A stretch of DNA of 64,000 nucleotides from Bacillus sp. FJAT-18017 (GCF_001278805.1 NZ_CP012602.1:3383501-3447500), one strand, 5' to 3'. Positions 26,496 through 36,591 are shown, counted from the stretch's first letter. Notes: generated by a model from the sequence alone, not told the origin. A program made the numbers and translations.

Positions 26496-27102
26496 TCTTC
26501 TTCCTCCTTCATGCCTGCATAAAAAGCAAAGCCCCTATTTGTTTTCCTTCTATAGTAAAAAGGTTAATTAAAAAATTAATTAGAATTAAATACGCTTTCT
26601 CTGTATATTAAATCACACTTATAGGCTTTTTTGTGAACTTTTTTTGAATTTAATATAACTATTTTTCATATAGTCATTGCATCATTCCGCATTTAATATT
26701 TTCGGAGCATAATAAATTAAGATAATGGAAAAGTGCCTGTCTTGAGCCTTTTTATAGTTCAGCTTTTAATCAAGTGTTGTTTTTTGGATGTGGCCGCCCT
26801 TTAAAAGGCTGCATTCAACAATATTGTTTTATAATAGTAAAATAATGGTGTGTTGAAAAAGATATTATTGAAAGAAAATTCGCACTTTACTTCACTATAT
26901 TGAATTTACTGCTTGCCCTTCAACTTTTATGCTTACATTTTAGTAAATCAGATGGTAGAAGGTATCCGGATTTTCTTTCGACATTTATTCTGTTCTTTTT
27001 TTGTTTCCTCAGCTATTATGTATAGGGGGTACATCCCCACTCATTATACTGACTGTTTTATTTTATGACAAATTTTTGAACTATTTTAAGAAGGTGAAAG
27101 AT
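26496..27102. promoter_or_regulatory. ctaA-ctaB divergent control region
   Basis: 607 AT-rich bases with no gene. In B. subtilis this region is controlled by the ResD response regulator, whose sites resemble TTTGTGAAT. TTTGTGAAC lies at 26630-26638 with a second similar TTTTGAATTT just beyond, consistent with such control. A TTGTTTTATAAT stretch near 26825-26835 may contribute to the ctaA promoter. Exact promoters cannot be fixed by eye. Confidence 0.45.
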
Positions 27103-28071
27103 TTGAAGCGTTCGTTGAAGTGGTTTTCGGTGGCTACAACTATCGGGATGATCTTTATCCTGCTTGGCGGAGCATTGGTAACCAAAACAGATTCCGGTAT
27201 GGGCTGTGGAAGGTCGTGGCCGCTTTGCAACGGGGAAATCGTTCCTGGTGATATCACACCGGAGTTAGTCATCGAACTTGCCCACCGTGTCGTATCAGGT
27301 GTGGTTGGTTTAATGGTATTAATTCTTTCTATTTGGACTTGGCGCGCGATAGGCCATATTAGGGAAACAAAGTTCCTGTCCGCTCTGTCGTTTGCTTTTC
27401 TCGTCCTGCAAGGGCTGATTGGTGCTGCCGCTGTTGTATGGGGACAATCGGATTTTGTTTTGGCTCTCCATTTCGGGATATCGTTGATTTCATTCGCGGC
27501 TGTTTTCCTTTTAACCTTACTTATATTTGAAATTGATAAGAAGTTTGACGCAGAAAGAGTAATAATCGATACAAGAATGGCATTCCATATTATTGGTATC
27601 TCTGTTTACAGCTATATTGTCATATATACCGGCGCCCTGGTCAGGCATATGAACGCAAGTCTTGTGTGTCCTTCCTGGCCGCTTTGCTCAAATGGTGTTT
27701 TCTCTCTTCCTGACAATATTTACGAGTGGGTCCAAATGGGGCACAGAGCAGCTGCAGGGTTGATATTTTTATGGGTAGCGTATATAACCTGGCTTACGAT
27801 AAAGCAATATAAATCGGAACGGGTCCTATATTGGGGATGGATAATTTGCCTTATTCTAGTATCATTACAAGTCATTGCTGGGGCAATGATTATATTCACA
27901 AGGTTAAACCTCTATATCGCCCTGTCACATGCTTTCTTTATTACATGCCTCTTCGGTGTTTTCAGTTATTTCCTGCTGCTAGTATACAGAAGTAAGCAAA
28001 ATCAGCGGCAAGTTAATGATACTTTTCAACTCCTTCAGCCAGATGGGGATATGAATACCTTTAAGTCGTAA
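27103..28071 (+). CDS. ctaA: Heme A synthase
   Basis: 322 residues from TTG at 27103, which follows AAGGTG at good spacing and restores the family N-terminus [13 protein letters not shown]; an upstream ATG at 27001 has no ribosome site. Eight membrane helices. Conserved extracytoplasmic cysteine pairs CGRSWPLC (about 45) and CPSWPLC (about 190) and the heme histidines in [25 protein letters not shown] and ALSHAFF are present. It oxidises heme O to heme A for the caa3 oxidase. Divergent from ctaB. Confidence 0.97.
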   Translation: MKRSLKWFSVATTIGMIFILLGGALVTKTDSGMGCGRSWPLCNGEIVPGDITPELVIELAHRVVSGVVGLMVLILSIWTWRAIGHIRETKFLSALSFAFLVLQGLIGAAAVVWGQSDFVLALHFGISLISFAAVFLLTLLIFEIDKKFDAERVIIDTRMAFHIIGISVYSYIVIYTGALVRHMNASLVCPSWPLCSNGVFSLPDNIYEWVQMGHRAAAGLIFLWVAYITWLTIKQYKSERVLYWGWIICLILVSLQVIAGAMIIFTRLNLYIALSHAFFITCLFGVFSYFLLLVYRSKQNQRQVNDTFQLLQPDGDMNTFKS

Positions 28072-28073
28072 AA

Positions 28074-28114
28074 AAAAAGCCTCGCAGCAATATTAACGCT
28101 GCGAGGCTTTTTTT
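28074..28114. terminator. Bidirectional terminator ctaA/ftsW
   Basis: Perfect stem AAAAAGCCTCGCAGC / GCTGCGAGGCTTTTT with a 9-nt loop and long U-runs both ways, between convergent ctaA and ftsW. Confidence 0.95.
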
Positions 28115-28147
28115 GAACATCCAGCTCCATAAGTGACGCTTTTGCGT

Positions 28148-29365
28148 TTAAAGTGATCTTCCTGTCCTAGCTTTGTATACCTTCTGCCGGACTGGCTGTT
28201 TTTCAGGTACAGGCTTAACATTTCCTTTTTTAGAATTGGTTTCTAGTCTCGTATACATGGACACATTCACCAATATACCAGCCGACATAGCTAATTGCAT
28301 AATCGAGGAACCTCCATAGCTGACAAATGGCAGCGGAACCCCAGTAAGGGGAATGACTCCTGAAACACCTGCAAGATTAATGATTGACTGTACGCCTATC
28401 ATACTCGAAATTCCGATTGCCAGCAGGCTGCCAAACGGATCCTTGCATCTCATCGCAATTCGGTATCCTTTTAAGACAATGAAACATAGGGATAGTACAA
28501 CAAATGCAACACCGATCAGCCCCAGCTCTTCGGCCACGACAGCAATAATAAAGTCTGTATGGGATTCTGGAAGATACCCCAGCTTCTGTACACCTTGTCC
28601 TAATCCCAGGCCTGTAATCCCTCCCGAACCTATTGCAATCAAGGAGTTCGATAAATGGAAGCCCTCATCCTTCACATCCTCAAAGGGATCCTCAAGAACG
28701 GATAATCGGCTAAGCCGCTCCTCAGAGAAAATCCAGTCCTGAAAGCCAAGCGCGAATATCGTTAATACTGCTGCCCCTATCGCAACAAGCTTCATAATAT
28801 TTTTTATATTCATGCCTGAGGAAAGAATGATGAGAATCGCAATTGCGATAACAATCGCAGCTGTTCCAAAATCGGGTTGCATGATAATCAGCCCTGAAAT
28901 AATAATCAAATACGCAAGAGGAGGAACTACACCTTTATTAAAATTATTTATATAGCTTTGTTTTTTGGCATATACAGCTGAGAGGTAAATAATTACGCTA
29001 ATCTTCGCAAATTCTGCTGGCTGGATACTAAAAAATCCCAAGTCAAACCAACTTTGTGCATTTCCAGCTACCTTGCCGATAATGAGTACAGCACCTAGTG
29101 CGCCAAAAGAAATCAGGACAATCATAATCAGCCAAGCTGTTTTTTTCAGAAGCCTGTAAGGGAAAACATACGCAAACACTATAAATATGGCGGCTGACCC
29201 AAGTAAAGCCATTTTCTGCTTTTGATAAAAGAAGTCGTGCTCATAACCGTACCGATTGAGCGCAGCTCCCATACTGGCACTATAAACCATTACTAACCCA
29301 AAAATGGAAAGTACAATGATTGCCAGAATTAACGTATAATCATAGGATTTAAGTTTATTTTTCAT
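28148..29365 (-). CDS. ftsW: Peptidoglycan polymerase FtsW (SEDS family)
   Basis: 405 residues from the second of two adjacent ATGs (29365), seven bases after GGGAAGGG; the frame is open to 29386. Ten membrane helices. SEDS signatures: VYSASMGAAL, PAEFAKISVIIYLS, LSNSLIAIGSGGITGLGLGQG, PESHTDFIIAVVAEELG and SYGGSSIMQLAMSAGILVNV. It polymerises lipid II at the division septum together with a class B PBP. It lies next to ylaN as in B. subtilis, but pycA, which follows ftsW there, is absent. Confidence 0.96.
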   Translation of the reverse strand: MKNKLKSYDYTLILAIIVLSIFGLVMVYSASMGAALNRYGYEHDFFYQKQKMALLGSAAIFIVFAYVFPYRLLKKTAWLIMIVLISFGALGAVLIIGKVAGNAQSWFDLGFFSIQPAEFAKISVIIYLSAVYAKKQSYINNFNKGVVPPLAYLIIISGLIIMQPDFGTAAIVIAIAILIILSSGMNIKNIMKLVAIGAAVLTIFALGFQDWIFSEERLSRLSVLEDPFEDVKDEGFHLSNSLIAIGSGGITGLGLGQGVQKLGYLPESHTDFIIAVVAEELGLIGVAFVVLSLCFIVLKGYRIAMRCKDPFGSLLAIGISSMIGVQSIINLAGVSGVIPLTGVPLPFVSYGGSSIMQLAMSAGILVNVSMYTRLETNSKKGNVKPVPEKQPVRQKVYKARTGRSL

Positions 29366-29526
29366 CATTACCCTTCCCACTATCATTATGAATAGGTCTA
29401 TTATAAATGAAAAAGGGACTATTTAGTTGAAGAAAATACGATTTCGTTAAATTGAAATGAAACTGTAACTCTTATTCATAAAAAAGTTACCCTTAGCCGC
29501 GATATACAGAATTTTCGTTCCTAATA

Positions 29527-29556
29527 TAAAAACCCAAACAACTCGTGTTTGGGTTG
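29527..29556 (-). terminator. ylaN terminator
   Basis: Stem AACCCAAAC / GTTTGGGTT with a short loop, followed on the minus strand by TTTTATATT. Confidence 0.88.
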
Positions 29557-29561
29557 GCAGA

Positions 29562-29846
29562 TCATTTTCTTAAAGATGCTTCGTGAAGGGCTGACAGCTC
29601 CCTTTCCAACTTTTCAAGGATGGCCTTCCCATCCCTTTCATCTATAAGACCAAGTCTAATAGCAAAATCTATTTCCCTGGATAGGCCAAACATCTGCGTG
29701 TCCAATACCTCTTCATAAAGAGGACACTGGGGCATCGTTAAGTTATCCATTTGGACTTTAATTAATTTTAATATTTTTTCAGCATCAGCCTGCAACAAGG
29801 CCTGCGCTTTTTCCTGATGATTAATGATCATTTCGGATGCCAACAT
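29562..29846 (-). CDS. ylaN: YlaN, small iron-linked regulator of Fur activity
   Basis: 94 residues, the family length, all helical. Diagnostic stretch [32 protein letters not shown]. YlaN is essential in some conditions; in Staphylococcus aureus and B. subtilis it has been shown to bind Fe(II) and interact with Fur, relieving repression. ATG follows GGGGGGATAG. Transcribed alone before a terminator; ftsW lies downstream on the same strand. Confidence 0.95.
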   Translation of the reverse strand: MLASEMIINHQEKAQALLQADAEKILKLIKVQMDNLTMPQCPLYEEVLDTQMFGLSREIDFAIRLGLIDERDGKAILEKLERELSALHEASLRK

Positions 29847-30017
29847 CTATCCCCCCGTTTCCGAGCGATTACCCAACTATCTTTAAATTTTAACGTCCTT
29901 ATGGAAAAATTGCAAGAACAATCAGGATTTGGAGTGATAATCCTTAGTGCTATTCACTATGACTTTTTTTCCAAAAGCGGTATACTCTAGATGCAGAGAA
30001 CGGATGGAGGAATACAT

Positions 30018-30515
30018 ATGGCGGAAATCATTCAAGTTACAGGGAACGTTAATTTCCCTATTACTATTGACCCGAGTGTTTGGATATTCGATGAACGAAA
30101 AATTGATTTGGATACATATTTTGACCGTTCAAAAGAGGTAGCAGATGAAGCTGAAAAGTATAAGCAGTCTGTCTCCAAACAATGGGATAAAGAATTAACA
30201 GAAGGAGCTCAGCCTCCGGAACAGATTCAACCAAAGAAAAAGCTAAAGAAAATGGAAATCCTTGAAGGCAGCTTTGGGATGGAACTTGCTCCCTTCATTA
30301 AAAATACCGAGCCTCGGGAGGATGCCCATTCCTTAATCATTACTGCCTCCAACCAGGAATATACCTTTCCACTTGAAGAAGCACATACCCTTATTGCTGC
30401 TTTTTCGAAAAAAGGAAAACCACTCCGTGAAGATGGGCCTATCCATATTTATAAGGGAGACGGTTCCAACCGGGACAACCCTTTGACAAATGTAACCGAG
30501 TTTAAAATTATCTGA
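30018..30515 (+). CDS. ylaL: YlaL-type protein (peptidyl-prolyl isomerase-like label in databases)
   Basis: 165 residues from the ATG at 30018, placed seven bases after GGAGG; the frame is open to 29991. The opening EIIQVTGNVNFPITIDPSVWIFDERKID fits a conserved Bacillaceae family at the ylaL position. It has a charged, lysine-rich middle (PKKKLKKMEIL) and a C-terminal GPIHIYKGDGSNRDNP. Members are often labelled peptidyl-prolyl isomerase, but no FKBP or cyclophilin motif is seen, so the function remains unknown. Confidence 0.8.
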   Translation: MAEIIQVTGNVNFPITIDPSVWIFDERKIDLDTYFDRSKEVADEAEKYKQSVSKQWDKELTEGAQPPEQIQPKKKLKKMEILEGSFGMELAPFIKNTEPREDAHSLIITASNQEYTFPLEEAHTLIAAFSKKGKPLREDGPIHIYKGDGSNRDNPLTNVTEFKII

Positions 30516-30518
30516 CCA

Positions 30519-30547
30519 AGAAGGCAGCCAGCAGCTGCCTTCTTTTT
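30519..30547 (+). terminator. ylaL terminator
   Basis: Perfect 11-bp stem AAGAAGGCAGC / GCTGCCTTCTT with a 4-nt loop, followed by TTT. Confidence 0.92.
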
Positions 30548-30681
30548 AAAAGGATGTTTCTAAAAATACGAAGTAGTAGGAGTTGATTTCAGCTACATTA
30601 AGGGAAGCAACCGAGAATATTCACTGCAGCGAGCTATCAAGCTCCCCCTTACCTGTTCCTCTAGTGAAGCAGTATATTTCC

Positions 30682-30780
30682 GGCTCTATTACCTTTTCAA
30701 GCTCTATGACTCTGTTCGGGCACTAATCAGGCTTCTCTGTTACTTTTTCAGGCTCCGACAACTCTGTTCGGGCACTGAGA
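30682..30780. repeat. Two tandem ~50-bp direct repeats
   Basis: Unit 1 (30682-30729) and unit 2 (30730-30780) share CTCTGTTCGGGCACT exactly, and a GTTACTTTTTCAGGCTC-like block ahead of it. Located in the 305-bp gap between the convergent ylaL and phoH2 genes. The rest of the gap holds only the ylaL terminator and AT/GC-mixed sequence with no gene. Confidence 0.75.
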
Positions 30781-30820
30781 TAACCCTCCCCGTTTATCCG
30801 AGGTATGTTGATTGTATTTT

Positions 30821-32149
30821 TTATAATAAATCCGCCGCAAGCCTTGCAAGTCCTGATCGCTCACCTTTCAATAGCTTCACATGGCCGGCAATTGGCTGAT
30901 CCTTAAATTTTTCAACCACATATGTGAGCCCATTATTATATGCATCGAGATAAGGATGATCAATTTGCTCCGGGTCGCCCATCAGGACTATTTTACTTCC
31001 TTCCCCTACTCTGGTAAGTATCGTTTTAACTTCGTGTTTGGTAAGATTTTGGGCTTCATCAATAATTATATACTGATCCGGAAGGCTTCGGCCCCTAATA
31101 TAAGTCAACCCTTCCACCTCAATTGAGCCAAGCCCTGCTAGGATGGCATCCAGTTCACCAGGTTTCTTCGTATTGAATAAAAACTCAAGATTATCATAAA
31201 TTGGCTGCATCCAGGGCCGGAGCTTCTCTTGTTTTTCTCCAGGTAAGAAACCAAGGTCCTTTCCGAGCGGAACAATTGGCCGGGCAACGAGCAGTTTTTT
31301 AAATTCCTTAAGATCTTCAATCTGCATTAACCCGGCTGCAAGCGCCAGCAGCGTCTTTCCGGTTCCAGCTTTGCCTATCAGGGTTACTAGTGGAAGGTCC
31401 TTCCTCAACAAGAGCTCTAATGCCATCGTTTGTTGAACGTTTCGCGAGTGAATCCCCCAAACATGTTCATGTTTACCTACTAGTTTTTTTGCAACCCTGA
31501 CAGACTTGTCTATAAGTCCTAAAGCGGAAGCCGAACTTCCAAGGGAATCCTTCATGATTACAAATTGATTGGGGTAAAATCTCTGTTTGCCAAGCTGGGT
31601 GACAGGGAGCTCTCCGCTCTTGTAAAATGCATTTATTAACTCAAGCGGAATTAAAACCTCCTGAAAACCATCATATAAATGGTCAGCTTCAACAACGCGA
31701 TCATTAAGGAAATCCTCCGCATTCAGTCCAATAGCGTCTGCCTTAACGCGCACAAGCGCATCCTTACTGACTAGAATGACAGTTTTTCCATTCTCCTTCG
31801 CCTGTTCCTCTAAGAACAAATTCTTCGCTACCGCCAAAATTCTGTTATCATTCGTTTTTTCTGTGAAAATCTCCTGAAGTTCATGAAATGATCTGTGATT
31901 TAATTCTATTCGGAGATTCCCGCCATTTTCCAAAGGAATTTTTTCATGGAGTTTCCCTGTTTCCCTGAGGCCGTCTATTAGCCTTGATACCTGGCGGGCA
32001 TTGCGGCCCACCTCATCCATATACCGTTTTTTCGAATCGACTTCCTCTAGTACAACTGCAGGAATAACAACTTCATTGTTCTCAAATGAAAAAAGTGAAT
32101 ACGGGTCCTGCAACAATACATTGGTGTCCAATACATATATTTTACTCAA
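30821..32149 (-). CDS. phoH2: PhoH-family ATPase with N-terminal PIN domain
   Basis: 442 residues from TTG at 32149, seven bases after GGGAGG, matching B. subtilis YlaK in length; an ATG at 32236 would add 29 unrelated residues. PIN domain residues 1-140 (IYVLDTNVLLQDP, KKRYMDEVGRNARQ, NDNRILAVA) with the acidic nuclease residues. PhoH ATPase about 230-440 with Walker A LIGKAGTGKTLLALAAG and Walker B YIIIDEAQNL. PhoH2 proteins are ATP-driven RNA helicase-ribonucleases. Confidence 0.95.
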   Translation of the reverse strand: MSKIYVLDTNVLLQDPYSLFSFENNEVVIPAVVLEEVDSKKRYMDEVGRNARQVSRLIDGLRETGKLHEKIPLENGGNLRIELNHRSFHELQEIFTEKTNDNRILAVAKNLFLEEQAKENGKTVILVSKDALVRVKADAIGLNAEDFLNDRVVEADHLYDGFQEVLIPLELINAFYKSGELPVTQLGKQRFYPNQFVIMKDSLGSSASALGLIDKSVRVAKKLVGKHEHVWGIHSRNVQQTMALELLLRKDLPLVTLIGKAGTGKTLLALAAGLMQIEDLKEFKKLLVARPIVPLGKDLGFLPGEKQEKLRPWMQPIYDNLEFLFNTKKPGELDAILAGLGSIEVEGLTYIRGRSLPDQYIIIDEAQNLTKHEVKTILTRVGEGSKIVLMGDPEQIDHPYLDAYNNGLTYVVEKFKDQPIAGHVKLLKGERSGLARLAADLL

Positions 32150-32305
32150 GTGAATGCCTCCCGCTTCTATGGCCTCTATTCGACTTTTGGTAAAATATAT
32201 GTTTTCAGGAATAAAGATAGACGATTTTCCGGACAATAATCTATATTAGCCGCGGCGAACTGGTATGATCTCTTTCGCGGCGCGCAATAAAGGAGATTGT
32301 GTTCC

Positions 32306-32899
32306 ATGCGAAATTTCACTTTGTTAGCCGTGCTCCTTTTCCTGATTTCGGGATGCGGAGCAAATGGACAGTCGGCACAAAATCAGAAGAATAACAATGA
32401 GAATCAAGTGAAAGTACAAAGGGTTGAAACGACAGAGACTGACAGGGAAACTGGAAAACTCGCTGCAAGGCGGCTTGAGAAATTGGCGGCGGCTGTTCCC
32501 GAAGTAAATGGCGCCAATGCAGTTGTACTTGGCCGCTACGCAATTGTCGGCATAGATATTAATGCGGGAGTTGAAAGGTCGGAAGCAGGCGTTATTAAAT
32601 ATTCAGTTGCGGAGGCACTTAAGGATGACCCCCATGGAGCTCGTGCCATGGTTGTTGCCGACCCGGATATGAATGCAAGACTAAAAGAAATATCCGCTGA
32701 TATCGACGCTGGGAGGCCCATTCAGGGGATCATGTATGAGTTAGCTGATATAGCAGGCAGGCTAGTCCCTGAAGTTCCTGCGAGGCATCCACAACCTGAA
32801 ATTGGTAACGAAGTCGACGAACCCAAAAACCAGCTGAATTCAAATGAGAGAAAAAAACTTGAACAAAAACAAGAAGAAGAATCAAACTATCAAAAATAA
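32306..32899 (+). CDS. ylaJ: YhcN/YlaJ-family sporulation lipoprotein
   Basis: 197 residues from the ATG at 32306 behind AAAGGAGA. Lipoprotein signal peptide with lipobox LISGC (Cys near 20). The YhcN/YlaJ domain follows (about 50-160: RRLEKLAAAVPEVNGANAVVLGRYAIVGIDI). Family members are spore or outgrowth lipoproteins. The C-terminal tail is charged (NERKKLEQKQEEE). A GGTATGAT extended -10 lies about 50 bp upstream. Confidence 0.92.
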   Translation: MRNFTLLAVLLFLISGCGANGQSAQNQKNNNENQVKVQRVETTETDRETGKLAARRLEKLAAAVPEVNGANAVVLGRYAIVGIDINAGVERSEAGVIKYSVAEALKDDPHGARAMVVADPDMNARLKEISADIDAGRPIQGIMYELADIAGRLVPEVPARHPQPEIGNEVDEPKNQLNSNERKKLEQKQEEESNYQK

Positions 32900-32926
32900 A
32901 GCTTAGTCTGTTGACTAAGCTTTTTT
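32899..32926. terminator. Bidirectional terminator, overlaps the PPOX gene end
   Basis: Perfect 10-bp stem AAGCTTAGTC / GACTAAGCTT with a 4-nt loop and TTTT. The downstream arm lies within the 3' end of the convergent PPOX gene. Confidence 0.9.
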
Positions 32927-33370
32927 CATCGCTTCCATGACCTGGATATCCAATTTTTCTGCGGCCTCTTTATCGTACGTTTTATCATATTGCGGCTCGC
33001 TGATCATTTTTGAACCATAAAACATGACATCACGAACCTCATGTATTTTAATTTCCACAAGCGCAAGCTTTAATGGGATTTCTTCTATTTTCTCGATTTT
33101 TATTGTTGCATGTCCATTAATTGAATAAGTTGATTCGTTTGCGATAACACTTATGGCTACCGAATTGTTTTGTCTGATATTTTTAATAATCCTGGAACGG
33201 TTATCAACCGCAAAGAAAATGGTGGACTCATCTTTTGCCAGCAGCCATGATATCGCACTTACATTGGGCCCTCCTGTTTCATGATCAACAGTGGCCAGTG
33301 TGACGAAACGCTCATGCTGCAATTCATCAAATAACGGCTTGATGAGTTTTGATTCAACTTGATTAGGCAT
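32915..33370 (-). CDS. Pyridoxamine 5'-phosphate oxidase-fold protein
   Basis: 151 residues from ATG at 33370, about nine bases after GGAGGG; the frame is open to 33496. Flavin-reductase-like split barrel with RFVTLATVDHETGGPNVSAISW and DNRSRIIKNIRQNNSVAISV, a pattern of FMN- or heme-utilising PPOX-fold proteins. The substrate cannot be told. Not part of the B. subtilis yla order as I recall it. Confidence 0.85.
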   Translation of the reverse strand: MPNQVESKLIKPLFDELQHERFVTLATVDHETGGPNVSAISWLLAKDESTIFFAVDNRSRIIKNIRQNNSVAISVIANESTYSINGHATIKIEKIEEIPLKLALVEIKIHEVRDVMFYGSKMISEPQYDKTYDKEAAEKLDIQVMEAMKKA

Positions 33371-33528
33371 GCCTATCGCTCCCTCCCCTTCCATACTTGC
33401 CAGTAACCACATCTTACTATTTTTGGCCGGGCTCTTCAACCGGATTACAGCCATAGGGCTATATATAGGGAGTTGTCCATGATATAATTGGAACAAAGTG
33501 ATAGCACAGAAGCTGAGGTGGGTTTAAC

Positions 33529-33729
33529 TTGAAGGTAAAATGTGTTTTATGCGATAAAATAGAGAGCATCCCCGATGATGCGTTGGAGGCTAAACGGCTT
33601 CGAAATCGTCCGATACATACGTACATGTGCGAGCCTTGCCATGAGAGGATATCCGAAAAGACTAATGAACGGATTGCTAGCGGCAATTTCCGTTTGTATC
33701 GAACTAAAGTAAACCAGGATGATTTTTAG
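33529..33729 (+). CDS. ylaI: YlaI, DUF2197 zinc-ribbon protein
   Basis: 66 residues from TTG behind GAGGTGGG. Two CxxC knuckles, CVLCDK near the N-terminus and CEPCHE in the middle, form a rubredoxin-like zinc ribbon. The function is unknown. The 3' UTR repeat copy F starts right at its stop codon. Confidence 0.93.
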   Translation: MKVKCVLCDKIESIPDDALEAKRLRNRPIHTYMCEPCHERISEKTNERIASGNFRLYRTKVNQDDF

Positions 33730-33816
33730 AAAAGCGCAAGCGCGCTCCTCCAGTGAGCTATCGCGTAATTTCGTGCGATGCAATTTCGGAGAAGCTTTCC
33801 TTGTGGAGCTAGACAG
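33730..33816 (+). repeat. Dispersed 3' UTR repeat, copy F (type 3)
   Basis: Directly after the ylaI stop codon: AAAAGCGCAAGCGC ... TGGAGCTAGACA. The middle is nearly identical to copy D (GCTATCGCGTAATTTCGTGC). Shortest full unit at about 87 bp. Same orientation as ylaI, ahead of its terminator. Confidence 0.85.
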
Positions 33817-33854
33817 TTCTTAAAGTAAAGACATATTTTCTGATATTTCAAATT

Positions 33855-33893
33855 AAAACACCCCCTGATCGAATTCCATCAGGGGGTGTTTTT
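33855..33893 (+). terminator. ylaI terminator (3' of the repeat)
   Basis: Perfect 13-bp stem AACACCCCCTGAT / ATCAGGGGGTGTT with an 8-nt loop, then TTT. Confidence 0.93.
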
Positions 33894-33917
33894 AGGTTTG
33901 GATTTTCGGGCACTAGC

Positions 33918-34208
33918 CTAGTTATTTGGGTAGTTGACGAATTTATCCGGTTCGAGGTTAATCTGATTCAACATGACCTCAATCAACTCTCTTGGGAATC
34001 TTGTCTTTTTCGATTCACCTTCACGAACATAATGGACATAGTACATTTCTTCGTCTGTTTCAATTTTAATATCCGAAACTCCGTGATTCTCTACAAGCAT
34101 TTCATCAAACATCTGCTTTGTTTCCTGGGCTGCGGTATCATCCGGGCGAGCATCACAAACCACTTTAATTGTAAGCCAATTATAAAGAGTATCCTGTACA
34201 GATCTCAC
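33918..34208 (-). CDS. Conserved hypothetical protein
   Basis: 96 residues from GTG behind AGGGGGAATGG. Acidic, with an alpha/beta pattern (LTIKVVCDARPDDTAAQETKQMF, then EEMYYVHYVREGESKKTRF). I do not recognise a family. It begins 17 bases after the ylaH stop, so it is the last gene of a typA-ylaH-linked unit. Confidence 0.75.
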   Translation of the reverse strand: MRSVQDTLYNWLTIKVVCDARPDDTAAQETKQMFDEMLVENHGVSDIKIETDEEMYYVHYVREGESKKTRFPRELIEVMLNQINLEPDKFVNYPNN

Positions 34209-34224
34209 TTGCCATTCCCCCTGG

Positions 34225-34533
34225 TCAAGCTTGTTTACTTTCTTTCCTTTCCTGGTGGAGGCGGATCTTATAAATTATAAGGATAAGCGCCGCTACAACC
34301 AACCCTTCAGCGACAGGAAGAAAAATGCCCAATGCTGTCAGGATAGTTCCACCCAAAGCAAGAAAGATATAGATAACTGCCTGTTTTAACAATGGGAGTT
34401 TTTTTGCGAAACCAAGCTTGTATACAATGATGGAAAGTACAACAATTGTCAAATACAAAGGCCAAGTTCCGTTTTCCTCCACATTGAAAAGAGCTGCAAA
34501 AAAGGATAGCCGATCATTCAGCAATGTTTCCAT
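34225..34533 (-). CDS. ylaH: YlaH-like membrane protein
   Basis: 102 residues. Three hydrophobic segments (about 24-42, 52-68, 70-88). N-terminus [16 protein letters not shown] and [29 protein letters not shown] match YlaH. The function is unknown. ATG follows GGGGAGGATC; starts 22 bases after typA, so it is co-transcribed with it. Confidence 0.9.
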   Translation of the reverse strand: METLLNDRLSFFAALFNVEENGTWPLYLTIVVLSIIVYKLGFAKKLPLLKQAVIYIFLALGGTILTALGIFLPVAEGLVVAALILIIYKIRLHQERKESKQA

Positions 34534-34555
34534 TTCTGCCGATCCTCCCCTACTC

Positions 34556-36400
34556 CTAATTCATATCTGCGTACTTTTTCTTCTTGGCAATCCGTTCCCG
34601 CTCGTTCTTGTCAAGAATCTTTTTGCGAAGGCGGATTGATTCCGGTGTAACTTCACAATACTCGTCTTCGTTCAAATATTCAAGAGATTCCTCAAGCGTC
34701 AGGATACGAGGCTTTTTAATTGTTGAAGTTTGATCTTTATTTGCTGAACGGACGTTTGTGGCTTGCTTGACCTTCGTAATATTAACGGTAATGTCGCTTT
34801 CGCGGGTATTTTCGCCAACAATCATTCCCTCATATATTTCAGTACCCGGTTCCACAAAAATCGTACCTCTGTCTTCCACTTGCATGATTCCATAAGTGGA
34901 AGCCTTACCGGATTCCATTGAAACAAGCACTCCCTGGCGCCTTCCACCTACCTGGCCTGCAAGCATAGGCTGGTAGCTGTCGAATGTATGATTAATGATT
35001 CCATATCCACGTGTTAGTGTCAGGAACTCTGTTGTGTATCCAATCAAGCCCCTTGCAGGGACCATGAAAATCAAACGGACCTGTCCGTTTCCACTATTGA
35101 TCATATCAGCCATTTCACCTTTACGGGCACCAATTGATTCCATGACTCCACCTGTATATTCCTCAGGAATATCAATTTGAACCCTCTCAATTGGTTCACA
35201 GCGAACACCGTCAATTTCTTTTACAATAACTTCTGGCTTGGATACCTGTAGCTCGTATCCTTCACGGCGCATATTTTCAATTAAAACAGAAAGATGCAAT
35301 TCACCCCTGCCGGAAACGATCCAGGCATCTGGCGAATCTGTATTTTCTACCCTTAAGCTAACGTCGGTTTGGAGCTGAGCGTGCAAACGTTCTTCAATTT
35401 TTCTCGAAGTTAAGTATTTGCCTTCCCTGCCAGCAAACGGGCTGTTGTTTACAGCAAAAGTCATTTGCAAAGTCGGTTCATCGATATGAAGGATAGGAAG
35501 CGCTTCTTGATGCTCAACTGGTGTAACAGTCTCACCTACATTTATATCTTCCATTCCTGATACAGCAACGAGATCACCTGCATATGCTTCTTGGATCTCC
35601 TGTCGTTTCAAACCAAAGAAACCGAACAATTTCGAGACACGGAATTGTTTCACTGTTCCGTCGAGTTTCATAAGTGCGACTTGTTGGCCAACTTTCATCG
35701 TTCCGCGGAATATGCGTCCAATTCCGATACGGCCAACATAGTCGTTATAATCAAGAAGGGCAACCTGAAACTGAAGAGGTTCTTCCCTGTTATTTATCGG
35801 TGCCGGAATATGTTCGATAATGGACTCATATATCACTTGCATATTATCTTCCTGTTTTGCAGGATCTGGATCCAGGCTAGCCGTCCCATTAAGTGCAGAA
35901 GCGTACACAACTGGGAACTCTAGCTGGTCTTCATTGGCATCAAGCTCAATAAACAAATCGATAACTTCGTCGATCACTTCCGCTGGACGAGCGAAATCAC
36001 GGTCTATTTTATTTACAACAACAATTGGTGTCAGGTTTTGCTCTAGTGCTTTCTTTAACACAAATCTAGTCTGAGGCATTGTTCCTTCATACGCATCAAC
36101 AACCAGAAGTACACCGTCAACCATTTTCATGATTCTTTCTACTTCTCCGCCAAAATCGGCGTGCCCCGGGGTATCCAGGATATTAATTTTCGCATCTTTG
36201 TATTGAATGGCTGTGTTTTTAGCCAATATTGTAATTCCGCGTTCCCTTTCAAGGTCACCGGAATCCATCGCCCTCTCTTCAACATGTTCATTTGACCTGA
36301 AAATACCAGACTGTTTTAAAAGCTGGTCAACGAGCGTGGTCTTACCATGGTCGACGTGGGCAATGATTGCTATATTCCGGATATCATTTCTTAATTGCAT
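34556..36400 (-). CDS. typA: Ribosome-associated GTPase TypA/BipA
   Basis: 614 residues, the family length. GTPase motifs: G1 [10 protein letters not shown]2 region RERGITI, G3 DTPGHADF, G4 NKID. EF-G-like domains II, III and V follow, and a BipA-specific C-terminus ends in a lysine-rich tail ([13 protein letters not shown]). It assists 50S assembly and stress or cold growth. ATG is about ten bases after CAGGAG. First gene of typA-ylaH. Confidence 0.97.
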   Translation of the reverse strand: MQLRNDIRNIAIIAHVDHGKTTLVDQLLKQSGIFRSNEHVEERAMDSGDLERERGITILAKNTAIQYKDAKINILDTPGHADFGGEVERIMKMVDGVLLVVDAYEGTMPQTRFVLKKALEQNLTPIVVVNKIDRDFARPAEVIDEVIDLFIELDANEDQLEFPVVYASALNGTASLDPDPAKQEDNMQVIYESIIEHIPAPINNREEPLQFQVALLDYNDYVGRIGIGRIFRGTMKVGQQVALMKLDGTVKQFRVSKLFGFFGLKRQEIQEAYAGDLVAVSGMEDINVGETVTPVEHQEALPILHIDEPTLQMTFAVNNSPFAGREGKYLTSRKIEERLHAQLQTDVSLRVENTDSPDAWIVSGRGELHLSVLIENMRREGYELQVSKPEVIVKEIDGVRCEPIERVQIDIPEEYTGGVMESIGARKGEMADMINSGNGQVRLIFMVPARGLIGYTTEFLTLTRGYGIINHTFDSYQPMLAGQVGGRRQGVLVSMESGKASTYGIMQVEDRGTIFVEPGTEIYEGMIVGENTRESDITVNITKVKQATNVRSANKDQTSTIKKPRILTLEESLEYLNEDEYCEVTPESIRLRKKILDKNERERIAKKKKYADMN

Positions 36401-36591
36401 TTATTTCCAACTCCTGCCTTATTATAAGGGATTTCGTGAATTTTATGGTAGTCCTAATGTACAACTAAAACATTATACCATAATTATCGTGAAAACATAG
36501 TATTTTTCTTCCAACCACAGATTTTATATTATTTTACCCAAAAATTGTCCGCGACCTACATATAAATATGTATACCCTGTTTATAGCCAAT

